NCBI GenBank assembly: GCA_020024455.1
Contig: JAHHTU010000010.1
Span: forward strand, 1-61,040
From: Anaerotignum sp.
GTDB taxonomy: Bacteria; Bacillota; Clostridia; Lachnospirales; Anaerotignaceae
Direction of reading: 5' to 3'
DNA: 61,040 nt
The translations under genes and the position numbers were made by a program. The notes beneath the pieces are model-generated. The model made no database searches and was not told where the DNA came from. It saw nothing but the letters and a program-made list of their open reading frames with translations. Below, piece after piece: positions 51,991 through 60,734 of the stretch (the first letter of the stretch is position 1; the number at the start of each line of letters is the position of its first letter).

Positions 51991-52935
51991 ATGAAATATA
52001 TCAACGAATTACGAGAAGGCGAAAATATCATAGAACATTATCTGTGCAAAAGCAGACAAACCATGAAATCCAGAAACGGTAAAAATTATTTATCTTTGAA
52101 ATTGCAGGATAAAACAGGTATGGTAGATGCCAAAGTATGGGATTTGAACCACGATATCCAAAGTTTTCAAGAAAATGATATCATTAAAATAGATGCATTT
52201 GTGACCACATTCAACAATGATTTGCAGTTGAATGTCAAACGTGTGAGAAGAAGCAAAGAAGGAGAATATGACCCTGCGGATTATGTGCCAAGCACAGATA
52301 AAAATATCGAAGAAATGTATAAAGCATTTTTGGCATTTATCCCGACCATCAAAAATGGATATTTGAAAAAAATGTTGGAAGAAATTTTTATAAATCACCC
52401 TGTCATCAGCAAAGAATTTCCGTATCATTCTGCGGCAAAAGCCATGCATCACAGTTATCGTGGCGGCTTGGTGGAACATTCTTTGTCTGTGACACAAATT
52501 TGCGATTTTATGGCAGGCAGATACCCTGATGTGGACAGAGATATTTTGGTTGCGTCTGCGATGTTGCATGATGTGGGCAAGGTGTTGGAATTGTCTGATT
52601 TTCCTGTAAATGATTACACAGATGATGGGCAGTTGTTGGGGCATTTGATTATGGGAGCAGAATTGATTCACAATACAGCACAAAATATAGAGGGTTTTCC
52701 ACATCGGTTGGAATCTTTGATGAAGCATTGTATGCTTGCCCATCATGGGGAATATGAATACGGTTCTCCAAAATTGCCATCTACCATGGAAGCGTTTTTG
52801 TTGCATTGTGTGGATAATATGGACGCAAAAACAAAAATGATTGAAGAGGCACTTGCCGCAGACAGCACACAAGGACATTGGGCAGGGTATAACCGTATGC
52901 TGCAACGCAATTTGAGCCGTTCCGACTTTGAATGA
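51991..52935 (+). CDS. yhaM: 3'-5' exoribonuclease of the YhaM family
   Basis: YhaM-type enzymes degrade RNA, and possibly DNA, from the 3' end. The 314-residue protein has an N-terminal OB-fold (about 10-90, YLSLKLQDKTGMVDAKVWD). An HD domain (about 155-285) has metal-binding residues in HHSYRGGLVEHSLS, SAMLHDVGKVLEL and HCMLAHHGEYEYGSP. Length and domain order are normal. It heads an operon with the split nuclease and rlmD. Confidence 0.9.
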   Translation: MKYINELREGENIIEHYLCKSRQTMKSRNGKNYLSLKLQDKTGMVDAKVWDLNHDIQSFQENDIIKIDAFVTTFNNDLQLNVKRVRRSKEGEYDPADYVPSTDKNIEEMYKAFLAFIPTIKNGYLKKMLEEIFINHPVISKEFPYHSAAKAMHHSYRGGLVEHSLSVTQICDFMAGRYPDVDRDILVASAMLHDVGKVLELSDFPVNDYTDDGQLLGHLIMGAELIHNTAQNIEGFPHRLESLMKHCMLAHHGEYEYGSPKLPSTMEAFLLHCVDNMDAKTKMIEEALAADSTQGHWAGYNRMLQRNLSRSDFE

Positions 52936-52946
52936 GGTGAACAGGT

Positions 52947-53288
52947 ATGGCAAAAGAAACCTTGTCACCACATGAATTGAATAAATACACATATTGTAAT
53001 TATCAGTGGTATTATGAAAAGAAATATGGCAGAAAACAACTGTATGATATGAAAAAAAATGAAGTGCAAAAAAAACTGCCAAAAGTACAAACGGCACAAA
53101 AAGTGCAAAAAACAAAAAAACAACAAGACCCCACACTTTCCAATTTTGTCAGAGGGGAAAAGTATCATAATGATATGTATGAAAATATGATGCGGAAAAG
53201 AAAATTGGCGAAAATCACTGTGATTGTGGTATTGGCTTTGTTGTTGGTATGTATGGGAGTGATGTTGTATGATGGAATCACTGTTTGA
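52947..53288 (+). CDS. N-terminal half of a Cas4-like membrane nuclease (split gene)
   Basis: The 113-residue protein starts with a segment typical of Cas4/RecB-like nucleases, SPHELNKYTYCNYQWYYEKK, including the Cys (17) that in Cas4 is the first ligand of the 4Fe-4S cluster. VRGEKYHND follows, with His 74 matching the usual metal-binding His of the nuclease. A Lys/Gln linker lies between them, and a single membrane span (about 87-107) ends the protein. The catalytic Asp, Glu and Lys are missing here and lie in the next gene, which overlaps by 20 bases in another frame. The two products probably assemble (inference). Confidence 0.72.
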   Translation: MAKETLSPHELNKYTYCNYQWYYEKKYGRKQLYDMKKNEVQKKLPKVQTAQKVQKTKKQQDPTLSNFVRGEKYHNDMYENMMRKRKLAKITVIVVLALLLVCMGVMLYDGITV

Positions 53289-53886
53289 AAAAATAAATAT
53301 ACAACCAAAGCTCGTTTGGCTGCTTTGCATTGGGATTGCAGTGTCGGGGCTGGCATACCTTTTGTTTGTGCGAAAAAAACAACTGCAAAAGTTCCCAAGA
53401 AAAGACGGTATGTGGGGATTTGCGTTGATTTATGCCGACCAAAAGCATGGCGGTAAAAAACAAGAGAATTTCGGAAAATTATTGTATTCGCAAACATATG
53501 ATTTGCAAGGAAAACCGGATTATGTATTTCGACGTATGGGCGGCAAAACCATTGTGCCTGTGGAGTTGAAAAGCGGTACCATTGGTATGGACAAATTGCC
53601 GCACAAAGGTGATTATATGCAACTGGCAGCATATTTTTTGTTGCTGGAAGATGTGTACGGTATCCGCCCCAAATATGGCTGGTTGAAATATCGGGATTAT
53701 ATGTTTTTTGTACGCAACACAAGAAAAGTCAGAAAAGAAGTCAAACAAACCATGGCACAAATGCGACAGATGTTGTACGATGGCAAAGGCACGGTACAGG
53801 CAAGCTATGCAAAATGCAGACCTTGTGTGTGCAGTACAACGGTTTGCCCTTATTCCCAATATCATAGAAATGGAGAAAGAACATGA
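53269..53886 (+). CDS. C-terminal half of a Cas4-like membrane nuclease (PD-(D/E)XK core)
   Basis: The 205-residue protein has an N-terminal membrane span (about 14-34) and then a PD-(D/E)XK core: GKPDYVF (Asp 84), VPVELKSG (Glu 99, Lys 101) and QLAAYFLLLED (Gln 118). It ends in a Cys cluster, CRPCVCSTTVC (183, 186, 188, 193), like the C-terminal cluster ligands of Cas4. The N-terminal Cys and His of such enzymes are in the preceding gene. ATG 53269 has GGGAG about 10 bases upstream inside that gene. There is no CRISPR array or cas gene in the window, so this is probably a housekeeping or repair relative. Confidence 0.75.
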   Translation: MMESLFEKINIQPKLVWLLCIGIAVSGLAYLLFVRKKQLQKFPRKDGMWGFALIYADQKHGGKKQENFGKLLYSQTYDLQGKPDYVFRRMGGKTIVPVELKSGTIGMDKLPHKGDYMQLAAYFLLLEDVYGIRPKYGWLKYRDYMFFVRNTRKVRKEVKQTMAQMRQMLYDGKGTVQASYAKCRPCVCSTTVCPYSQYHRNGERT

Positions 53887-55523
53887 AACTTCCTGTGGAA
53901 AAAAATAAGATGTATGAAATGTATGTAGATGATATTGGCATACATGGCGAAGGTATCGGAAAAATTGATGGATATACCGTTTTTGTGGAAGGTGCTTTGC
54001 CAAAAGAACAGATTCAAGTGTTGATTGTCAAAACAAAAAAACAGTTTGGTTATGGGAAATTATTGAAAATATTGCAACCATCACCAAAAAGGGTAACACC
54101 AAAATGTCCCGTTGCAGAAAAGTGCGGGGGGTGTCAGTTGCAGCATATTTCCTATGACAGTCAGTTGGCATGGAAAACAAAAAAAGTCAAAGACCATCTG
54201 GAACGCATTGGCGGATTTTCTGATGTAAAGATAGAGCAAACAAGGGGTATGGAAGTACCTTGGGCATATCGCAATAAAGTACAGCTGCCTGTGGGTGGTA
54301 CGGTGGACGATGTCAAAATCGGCTTTTATGCCAATCGTAGCCATCGTATCATTGATACGGATTGTTGTGCATTGCAGTATCCCGTCAATCAAAAAATCGT
54401 GGAAATCATACGGGCATTTTTGCAAGAGTATCATATTGCACCATATCAGGAGGAAACACATACCGGATTGGTACGCCATATTTTAATCCGTGTGGGGTAT
54501 CATACCAATGAAATTATGGTGTGTATGGTCATCAATGGAAACAAATTGCCGTATGCAGATGTTTTGGTGGAGAGATTGTGCAACATAGAAGGCATGACAT
54601 CGATTGTTGTGAATGAAAACAAAGCAAAAACCAATGTCATATTGGGCAATCGTACCACCACTATTTGGGGACAGGATTGTATCCATGATACCATTGGCGG
54701 TATTTCTTTTGCCATATCTCCGCTGTCCTTTTATCAGGTAAATCCTGTACAAACCAATGTGTTGTACCAAACTGCATTGGATTTTGCAGATTTGCATGGA
54801 ACAGAAACCGTTTTGGATTTGTATTGCGGGATTGGTACGATATCATTGTTCTTGGCACAGCAAGCAAAGTCTGTGTTTGGGGTGGAAATTGTGCCGGAGG
54901 CGATTGCAGATGCCAAGAAAAATGCAATGGCAAATGGCATACAAAATGCCTCTTTTGTTGCCGGAGCGGCAGAAGATGTGATTCCGAAATTGTATGAAAT
55001 ACAACAGTTGCAGGCAGATGTGGTGGTCGTTGACCCACCGAGAAAAGGCTGTGATGCAACGTTGTTGGATACCATATTGCAAATCCGCCCGAAAAAAGTG
55101 GTGTATGTTTCTTGCGACTCTGCAACATTGGCAAGAGATTTGCAGTATTTGTGTAAAGAGCAGTATCGCTTGGAACAAGTTTGCGTAGTGGATATGTTCC
55201 CACAAACGGTGCACGTGGAGACGGTATGCTTATTGTCCAACCTCAATGCAAAGCAACATATCGAGGTAGATATCCACATGGACGAACTTGATCTCACCGA
55301 TGCGGAGAAGAAAGCAACCTACGGAGAAATCAAGGAGTATGTGCTGGAGCATACCGGATTCAAGGTCAGTAGCTTGTATATTGCTCAGGTGAAGCAGAAA
55401 TGCGGCATCATTGAGCGAGAAAACTACAATAAACCGAAGTCCGAGGATGCAAGACAGCCCCAATGCCCGCCCGATAAGGAAAAAGCAATTATGAATGCGT
55501 TGAGGAATTTTGGGATGATTTGA
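53883..55523 (+). CDS. rlmD: 23S rRNA (uracil-5-)-methyltransferase RlmD with a foreign C-terminal tail
   Basis: RlmD/RumA methylates U1939 of 23S rRNA. The 546-residue protein has an N-terminal TRAM domain (about 8-65), an iron-sulphur Cys motif (CPVAEKCGGCQLQH), the SAM site VLDLYCGIGTISLF, DPPRKGC and the catalytic Cys in YVSCDSATLARDL. The normal enzyme would end near HVETVCLLS (about residue 450). Instead about 94 more residues follow (HIEVDIHMDELDLTDAEK ... ARQPQCPPDKEK), with clearly different codon use (CTC, CTG and GAG instead of TTG and GAA). The tail is probably supplied by an element integrated at the 3' end. The start overlaps the previous stop by 4 bases. Confidence 0.93.
   Translation: MKLPVEKNKMYEMYVDDIGIHGEGIGKIDGYTVFVEGALPKEQIQVLIVKTKKQFGYGKLLKILQPSPKRVTPKCPVAEKCGGCQLQHISYDSQLAWKTKKVKDHLERIGGFSDVKIEQTRGMEVPWAYRNKVQLPVGGTVDDVKIGFYANRSHRIIDTDCCALQYPVNQKIVEIIRAFLQEYHIAPYQEETHTGLVRHILIRVGYHTNEIMVCMVINGNKLPYADVLVERLCNIEGMTSIVVNENKAKTNVILGNRTTTIWGQDCIHDTIGGISFAISPLSFYQVNPVQTNVLYQTALDFADLHGTETVLDLYCGIGTISLFLAQQAKSVFGVEIVPEAIADAKKNAMANGIQNASFVAGAAEDVIPKLYEIQQLQADVVVVDPPRKGCDATLLDTILQIRPKKVVYVSCDSATLARDLQYLCKEQYRLEQVCVVDMFPQTVHVETVCLLSNLNAKQHIEVDIHMDELDLTDAEKKATYGEIKEYVLEHTGFKVSSLYIAQVKQKCGIIERENYNKPKSEDARQPQCPPDKEKAIMNALRNFGMI
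55212..55238 (+). other. Putative attachment-site core in the 3' end of rlmD
   Basis: CACGTGGAGACGGTATGC and the bases just after it encode HVETVCLLS, the conserved end of RlmD. The codon-use switch begins within about 20 bases. The 3' end of rumA/rlmD is a known integration site of integrative conjugative elements in Streptococcus and related bacteria, at the bases that encode this segment. The exact core and its second copy cannot be seen because the other end is outside the window. Confidence 0.55.
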
Positions 55524-55567
55524 TTATATTAAGAAAATGAAAAAGTTATTGGAGAAGGTGATTTATA

Positions 55568-56533
55568 ATAATAGTAGCATTCTTAGATTTGTTAGGTTTT
55601 TCTGCTCTTTTGCAAACGGATACAGAGGTTGCATTAGACAATATGAATTCGTTTAACAATGTTATTAAGACAAGGTTTAGTGATAATAAGTGCCACCAAT
55701 TGTCCGAATACAAAGAACGTTATCCTAATGATCCAAATTTTCACGATTTTGTCAGGAAGTCATCGGTAACAGCATTTGAACAAATGATTAGCTTTAGCGA
55801 TTCATTAGTTTTAGGTGGTACAGATTACGATTTATTTATTATGCAATTGGCAAATTTTGTTGCCACAGCATATATTGAATATTCAGAGCCCTTTAGAAAG
55901 TCGTTTACTGATATTAGTGCAGTATTAACTAACAAAGTTGCAGACGGACTTGCAGATGGCAGCATCCGATATCATAAAGCGTTTCCTTTGCTATTTAGAG
56001 GTGGTATTTCAGTTGGAAAAAGTATCGGTTTTTTTGATGAATATCATATAAAGAATGGCGAACTGAAGCTATCTTCATTAAATGTTATGGGGTTAACATA
56101 CTTAAACGCTGTTAAGCTTGAAAGCTTCGGAAAGGGGCCTCGTTTGTTTTGTGACAAATCTGTAGTAGATGTGGTGAATGAGAAAACGAGGAGAATTCTG
56201 AAAGAAGTTGACAAAGAAAAGGGTATCTACGAAATTGTGTGGACAATAGAGGGATGTGAGGCTACAGGGTATTGCAGTACCGATAAATGGAAAAATGTAA
56301 TAGATAGAATCAGCAACAAAATGCTTCCATCCGCAGTAAATCTTTATCAGTACTATAGAAATAATGAACATTTGGAAGTACAGTATAAGGAATTGCTTAA
56401 GTTGGTATGTGAGGGAATTGTAAAATATGCCACTGAATGCAACCGTGCAGAAGATGCAATAAGGTTAATCAATCAGAAACTATCAGACGGGTTATTAATT
56501 GATAAGTCGATTCTTGATAAATTCATCTTTTAA
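55568..56533 (+). CDS. Class III nucleotide-cyclase-like protein without a canonical start codon
   Basis: The roughly 321-residue protein shows spaced motifs resembling class III adenylate/guanylate cyclase domains: VAFLDLLGF (Asp 7), ISFSDSLVLGG (Asp 78), LLFRGGISVGKSIGF and MGLTYLNAVKLES followed by GKGPRL. The two Asp positions would bind the catalytic metals. Pycsar pyrimidine cyclases belong to this superfamily, but membership here is not shown. No in-frame ATG, GTG or TTG precedes the first motif. GGAGAAGGTG (55551-55560) points to ATA 55568. The first normal start, TTG 55589, would remove Asp 7. It may use a rare start codon or be disabled. Confidence 0.6.
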   Translation: MIVAFLDLLGFSALLQTDTEVALDNMNSFNNVIKTRFSDNKCHQLSEYKERYPNDPNFHDFVRKSSVTAFEQMISFSDSLVLGGTDYDLFIMQLANFVATAYIEYSEPFRKSFTDISAVLTNKVADGLADGSIRYHKAFPLLFRGGISVGKSIGFFDEYHIKNGELKLSSLNVMGLTYLNAVKLESFGKGPRLFCDKSVVDVVNEKTRRILKEVDKEKGIYEIVWTIEGCEATGYCSTDKWKNVIDRISNKMLPSAVNLYQYYRNNEHLEVQYKELLKLVCEGIVKYATECNRAEDAIRLINQKLSDGLLIDKSILDKFIF

Positions 56534-56562
56534 TAACACAATGTAGTAGCACGCTAAAATAG

Positions 56563-56600
56563 ATGGGCTATCGGAGCAATTCTGTTCTCTGACAGCCCAT
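56563..56600. terminator. Hairpin between convergent element genes
   Basis: ATGGGCT (56563-56569) pairs with AGCCCAT (56594-56600), and TCGGAG with CTCTGA inside, after one mismatch. It probably ends the cyclase-like gene, and perhaps the minus-strand operon. The T run is short. Confidence 0.6.
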
Positions 56601-56646
56601 TTCGTTTATCACTGAACAATATATTTTGTAGCGCTCTATTCAAATT

Positions 56647-58176
56647 CTACCAACTGAACAGACTTCTTACGCCACTACAAAAATTGCGAACACCATCAGC
56701 AAAGGACGATACCGCATTTACTACAGTTCTGCCGACTGCTTTAACAACTTCCTTAGCTTTTTCACGTATCTTCTGTACGCCCTTGACAGCAGTTTCGCCA
56801 ACTTTGGAACCAGCCATATATCCAATGGTACCGCCAACAAATCCACCGATTACCGTTCCGACAGGGCCGAACACAGTACCAATAGTCGCACCAATTGCTC
56901 CTCCTTTAGCGCTGGCAGTAATACCTGCAACAGTAGCGACGGTTGTTTGTTCCATTTTTTCAAAGCCCTCTTTGACAGTTAGTTCGCCAGTGACCATTTT
57001 ACCAATAACTTTTACATTTTCAATTGCTACATAAGCAATATTTGTAATTGTTCCTGCCGGAGTTCCTTTCGGAATAATTGGAACGACGCCTTTCTCAACG
57101 CCGACCTTCAAAGCACCGGCCGTAGCTGCTTTGACGCCAAAGTCTGCACCAGAGGTAATGGCTGTTTCGACTAATTCTTCACCATCAATTTTTTCGCCAT
57201 TCCACACCTTCTGTGCAATATCAAAGCCAACACCAACCGCAGCACCCATAATGGCTGATTGTCCAGCTTGTTTCCCGATACCGATGGCCAGATCTTTCGC
57301 TTTATACTCATTCCAATTCAAGTCATTCCACTTGCCGCTCTGCGCTTCATGTTGGAGTTCCTTAGCACGTTCTTTGGTAAGAGGATTACTTGTAGTTCCG
57401 TCAGGAGCTTCTAAAACAGTGGTTGTCTTTTTAGCGATGTCGGTTTCTTGTCCGTCGGGAACAAGTTTTTGTTGTCCACGATAGTCACCGTTTTCAAATG
57501 CCTGAGCCGTTGCTTCTGCGTCTTTGCAATATTTCGATTGATAACGTCTTACAACCTTGCCATCTCCATCAACAATTACAATATCAACAGAGTTCTTGGC
57601 ATAACCATTTCCGTTCGGTTCCAGAACTTTTGCTCGATATGGACTTCCAGTGGCTTCTGCATTTAAGTTAAATGTTTGAGCATGATACTGTTCAGCAATA
57701 AAACCGTCCAAATTAGGATTTTGGCTGATAGGTCCTGCGCCTGCTTGTGTATGGATAGTTCGATACAGTGAGTCGTTTGCTGAAATCAATGTTTTATCAA
57801 GAGTCTCCAAATACTTTGAAGCCTCTTGTGCACTCATAAGTGACGTTGCTTTTTGAGCCTCGCTTGCGAACCAAGACTCTTTGCTTCGTCCGTTTGCAAT
57901 GGCTTTTTCCAAAGATGCCCTTTTCTCTTCCTGGATTTTGAGTGTTGTAATAATTTCTTCACTCATCTGTGAAACTTCTTCGGCGCTACGACCAGGAAGA
58001 CTTCGTGTCATTTCTGTATGTAGCCAATCTTCTACAGACATGGTATCTTTATGTACCAAATAGCTCTCCATGAATTGTTTTTGAATTGGCTTCAATGCCT
58101 CAGCCTCATCAACGGAAAGTTTTGGGACTAATTCTTCATCAATGGCAAGAATAGTACTTTCGATTCTTTCGTCCAT
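56647..58176 (-). CDS. PD-(D/E)XK-like protein with a C-terminal glycine-zipper membrane region
   Basis: The 509-residue protein has three parts. A helical acidic N-terminal region spans about 1-150. A middle domain (about 155-245) has GFIAEQYHAQTFN (Glu 162), SVDIVIVDGDGK (Asp 198) and RRYQSKYC (Gln 213, Lys 215), spaced like a PD-(D/E)XK nuclease with Gln replacing the second acid. The C-terminal half has glycine-rich hydrophobic stretches (about 300-320 and 415-460, such as KGGAIGATIGTVFGPVGTVIG) that look membrane-inserting, then an amphipathic end. I do not recognise a named family. ATG 58176 fits the GGGGTG site; GTG 58185 is possible. Last gene of the operon; possibly a nuclease or pore effector. 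Confidence 0.75.
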   Translation of the reverse strand: MDERIESTILAIDEELVPKLSVDEAEALKPIQKQFMESYLVHKDTMSVEDWLHTEMTRSLPGRSAEEVSQMSEEIITTLKIQEEKRASLEKAIANGRSKESWFASEAQKATSLMSAQEASKYLETLDKTLISANDSLYRTIHTQAGAGPISQNPNLDGFIAEQYHAQTFNLNAEATGSPYRAKVLEPNGNGYAKNSVDIVIVDGDGKVVRRYQSKYCKDAEATAQAFENGDYRGQQKLVPDGQETDIAKKTTTVLEAPDGTTSNPLTKERAKELQHEAQSGKWNDLNWNEYKAKDLAIGIGKQAGQSAIMGAAVGVGFDIAQKVWNGEKIDGEELVETAITSGADFGVKAATAGALKVGVEKGVVPIIPKGTPAGTITNIAYVAIENVKVIGKMVTGELTVKEGFEKMEQTTVATVAGITASAKGGAIGATIGTVFGPVGTVIGGFVGGTIGYMAGSKVGETAVKGVQKIREKAKEVVKAVGRTVVNAVSSFADGVRNFCSGVRSLFSW

Positions 58177-58191
58177 TTCATCCACCCCACT

Positions 58192-59697
58192 TTACTTTGC
58201 TTTATCAGGTACGCTTGCAGGTTTAATATCAATTTTGCTGACAGTGTCCTTGATTTGCATAATTTTGTCTTTCAATGTACTGGAAATTGATTTTGTATCT
58301 TTAACCGAACGTATTAAATCTTCGGTTGTAATGGCGGTTTTTCCATCAATAAATGCCATTTCGATTGTATCTTTGACCACAGCCTCCAAATCTGCACCAT
58401 TAAAACCACCGGTTTCCTTGATTAGTGCGATGGAATCAATGTCTTTATTCCATTTTTTGCGTTTTTTTAGATGGATGTCTAAAATTTTTCTTCGTTCTTC
58501 GCCATTTGGCAGATCAACAAAGAATAATTCATCAAATCTTCCTTTTCTCAAAAATTCAGGAGGCATACGAGAAATATCATTGGCAGTAGCTACGATAAAT
58601 ACTGTATTTTCCTTTTCCTGCATCCAAGTTAGAAACTGACCAAATAAACGAGTCGTAACATCATTACCACCACCATCGCCGCCAACTCCGGCAAAAGCCT
58701 TTTCGATTTCATCAATCCATAATACACATGGACTGATCGCCTCAGACAATTTCAAGGCTTTTCGCATGTTTTCTTCGGATTCACCAACGTATTTGCCAAG
58801 TAATCTGCCAACATCAAGACGAACCAACGGGATTTCAAACAAGCTGGCAGTTGCTTTAGCAGTCAAACTCTTTCCGCAACCAGGCATACCGATAATCATA
58901 ATTCCCTTCGGAACGTCTACACCAAACTTAATGGCTTTGTCCAGATTTCCAAAAACTTTCGCTTTTCGAGCAAGCCATTCTTTTAAGTTCTCAAGCCCAC
59001 CGATATCATCAATGGTTTCAGAAAAACTGACAATCTCTAACATGCCAGACTTCTTAATGAACTGCTCTTTTTCCTTGAGGATTAATAATTTATCCTCTTT
59101 ATCAATGCAACCACCATCCTGATAAGCCAGATTCAAAATTTGTTTAATCTGAAACTCATTAAGTCCCTTAAAAGAAAGGGCGATGTCATTGATAGTGTCT
59201 TCCTCGACAGAAATATCCAAATCATCAATAAATTCACGGATAAGAGCATGGATTTCATTGATTGTAGGAAGCGGAATATCAAAAACTGTGATGTAGTTTT
59301 CTAATTCACGAGGAATTACTGTAATCTCCGATATGATAAAAATGGTTGCGTTATAATTATCATTGTAGAGGTTGTTTTCTGCGATTTTCTTCAAAAGAGC
59401 AATGATTTTAGGGTTGTTTAATTCTCCGTGAACATCTTTCAAAACTAAAAATGTTTCATGTTCAAAGCCGTCATCCATCGTAAGTTTCAAGAACTGTTCT
59501 AAATCACACTCCTGCATCGGGCTTTTAGTTTTGAAGTCAACCAGTCCCAAAGCATTGTTAAATTCAACGCATTTAACAGTTTCTCCCACATGAGCAATCG
59601 CATCATCAATTACTTTAAAGTCGAAGTGATTGATATAGATAATGGGATGCAAAGCATCAATGTAAGAAGCTAACATATTTACCGTGCTTCGCTTCAT
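58192..59697 (-). CDS. AAA+ ATPase, Ycf46/Cdc48-like
   Basis: The roughly 501-residue protein has a degenerate N-terminal ATPase-like domain (about 15-155, with no Walker A) and a full C-terminal AAA domain (about 230-470). That domain has Walker A GMPGCGKS, the pore-loop region GKYVGESE, Walker B VLWIDEIEKAF, sensor 1 ATAND and Arg residues in FLRKGRFDE. This is the layout of Ycf46-type ATPases and close to FtsH/Cdc48 AAA domains, without a protease. ATG 59697 has GGAGG 7 bases upstream; GTG 59703 would lie inside that site. It begins 2 bases after the gene before it. It may remodel or gate its operon partners. Confidence 0.88.
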   Translation of the reverse strand: MKRSTVNMLASYIDALHPIIYINHFDFKVIDDAIAHVGETVKCVEFNNALGLVDFKTKSPMQECDLEQFLKLTMDDGFEHETFLVLKDVHGELNNPKIIALLKKIAENNLYNDNYNATIFIISEITVIPRELENYITVFDIPLPTINEIHALIREFIDDLDISVEEDTINDIALSFKGLNEFQIKQILNLAYQDGGCIDKEDKLLILKEKEQFIKKSGMLEIVSFSETIDDIGGLENLKEWLARKAKVFGNLDKAIKFGVDVPKGIMIIGMPGCGKSLTAKATASLFEIPLVRLDVGRLLGKYVGESEENMRKALKLSEAISPCVLWIDEIEKAFAGVGGDGGGNDVTTRLFGQFLTWMQEKENTVFIVATANDISRMPPEFLRKGRFDELFFVDLPNGEERRKILDIHLKKRKKWNKDIDSIALIKETGGFNGADLEAVVKDTIEMAFIDGKTAITTEDLIRSVKDTKSISSTLKDKIMQIKDTVSKIDIKPASVPDKAK

Positions 59698-59699
59698 TA

Positions 59700-60617
59700 T
59701 CACACCTCCATGTAGAGTAATTTGCGGGTATTAGAATTACTCTTATAGTCAATACCATCAACAATCACAAATTTATTTGTAACATCGGGATTTCCCAAGT
59801 CACCGCCAGAAAGTCCGGAAGATCGAACATAGTCACCGTCTTCCATGCTAATAATCATATACTGCTTGCCCTTAGGCTCAAGATCTTTCCAGTATCCGTC
59901 AGTAATACCCGCAAAAGATAACAGGTTTTCGCCAAGAGCAGTCACAAAGTCGGCCGTTTTAATCATTGAACAGATAGCATTATACATTGATTGTTTATCC
60001 CTGTTAGTGGAGATGTCAAAAGTAACTGTACCATCTTCATTGGCTTTTTCAACTGGAAGATAGTAATTTCTGGAGCTTTCATTCATAAGAAGACACATAA
60101 CTGCCAGCATCGATTTTTCTTTCAAAATATAGAACAGATTTCGATGGTTTAACTTCAAAATCCATGCATAGTTGGAAGTGATTTCAGCGATATTTGCCTT
60201 GATTTTAGCAACATCTTCAGGGTTTTCAAGAATACCTTCAACAAGCTGGCGATATCCGGTTTCATAGTCTTCGATGATATGAGTTGCATTATAATTCTCC
60301 TGTTCATAGATGGCGCAGAGTTCCTTACGTTCATCCAGATACTGGAGCATATAAATACTTTCTTCTATTTGTGTTTTATCTGCAACAACGTCGAAAATTC
60401 GAATTAGTTCCTTAATAATTTCCATAGACTCTTTGCTAGTAATAGCAGATACAGTTTCCAGTTCTTTGTTGTAGCCTCTGACACGGAGCCAGCGATGAAG
60501 CAGTGAGTTACTGTAATATTCAAGAACATCTTCGATAGAAAAATTGTTCTGCAAGTCCTCAATAGTGCGGACGGGATTTCCGTCACAAATAAGGTTAAAT
60601 TTAATGGTTTTTGCCAT
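59700..60617 (-). CDS. Hypothetical protein, first gene of the AAA+ operon
   Basis: The 305-residue protein starts MAKTIKFNLICDGNPVRTIED, followed by FSIEDVLEYYSNSLLHRWLRVRG. I have a sense that this N-terminal block (about 4-55) recurs ahead of varied domains in other bacterial proteins, but I cannot name a family. The middle (about 60-190) is predicted helical with many Glu and Asn residues. The C-terminal part (about 200-305) is more beta-like, with SSGLSGGDLGNPDVTNKFVIVDG. No catalytic motif is clear. AGGAGG lies 9 bases upstream. A longer frame to 60656 is not supported. It may be an adaptor or sensor for the ATPase. Confidence 0.75.
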   Translation of the reverse strand: MAKTIKFNLICDGNPVRTIEDLQNNFSIEDVLEYYSNSLLHRWLRVRGYNKELETVSAITSKESMEIIKELIRIFDVVADKTQIEESIYMLQYLDERKELCAIYEQENYNATHIIEDYETGYRQLVEGILENPEDVAKIKANIAEITSNYAWILKLNHRNLFYILKEKSMLAVMCLLMNESSRNYYLPVEKANEDGTVTFDISTNRDKQSMYNAICSMIKTADFVTALGENLLSFAGITDGYWKDLEPKGKQYMIISMEDGDYVRSSGLSGGDLGNPDVTNKFVIVDGIDYKSNSNTRKLLYMEV

Positions 60618-60734
60618 TTTTATGTTCCTCCTAAATAATTGCTTTGTGCTTTTCATTATAGATATTTATCAAGACAAAATCTGACATTTCGCCATAATTA
60701 TATTTATGCTAATTCGCTAAAATTCGACACTTCC

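Noticed and set aside
52947..53886. Cas4-like genes taken as evidence of a CRISPR-Cas locus
   Set aside because: There is no array and no cas1, cas2 or effector nearby. The membrane spans and the neighbours yhaM and rlmD argue for a different role.
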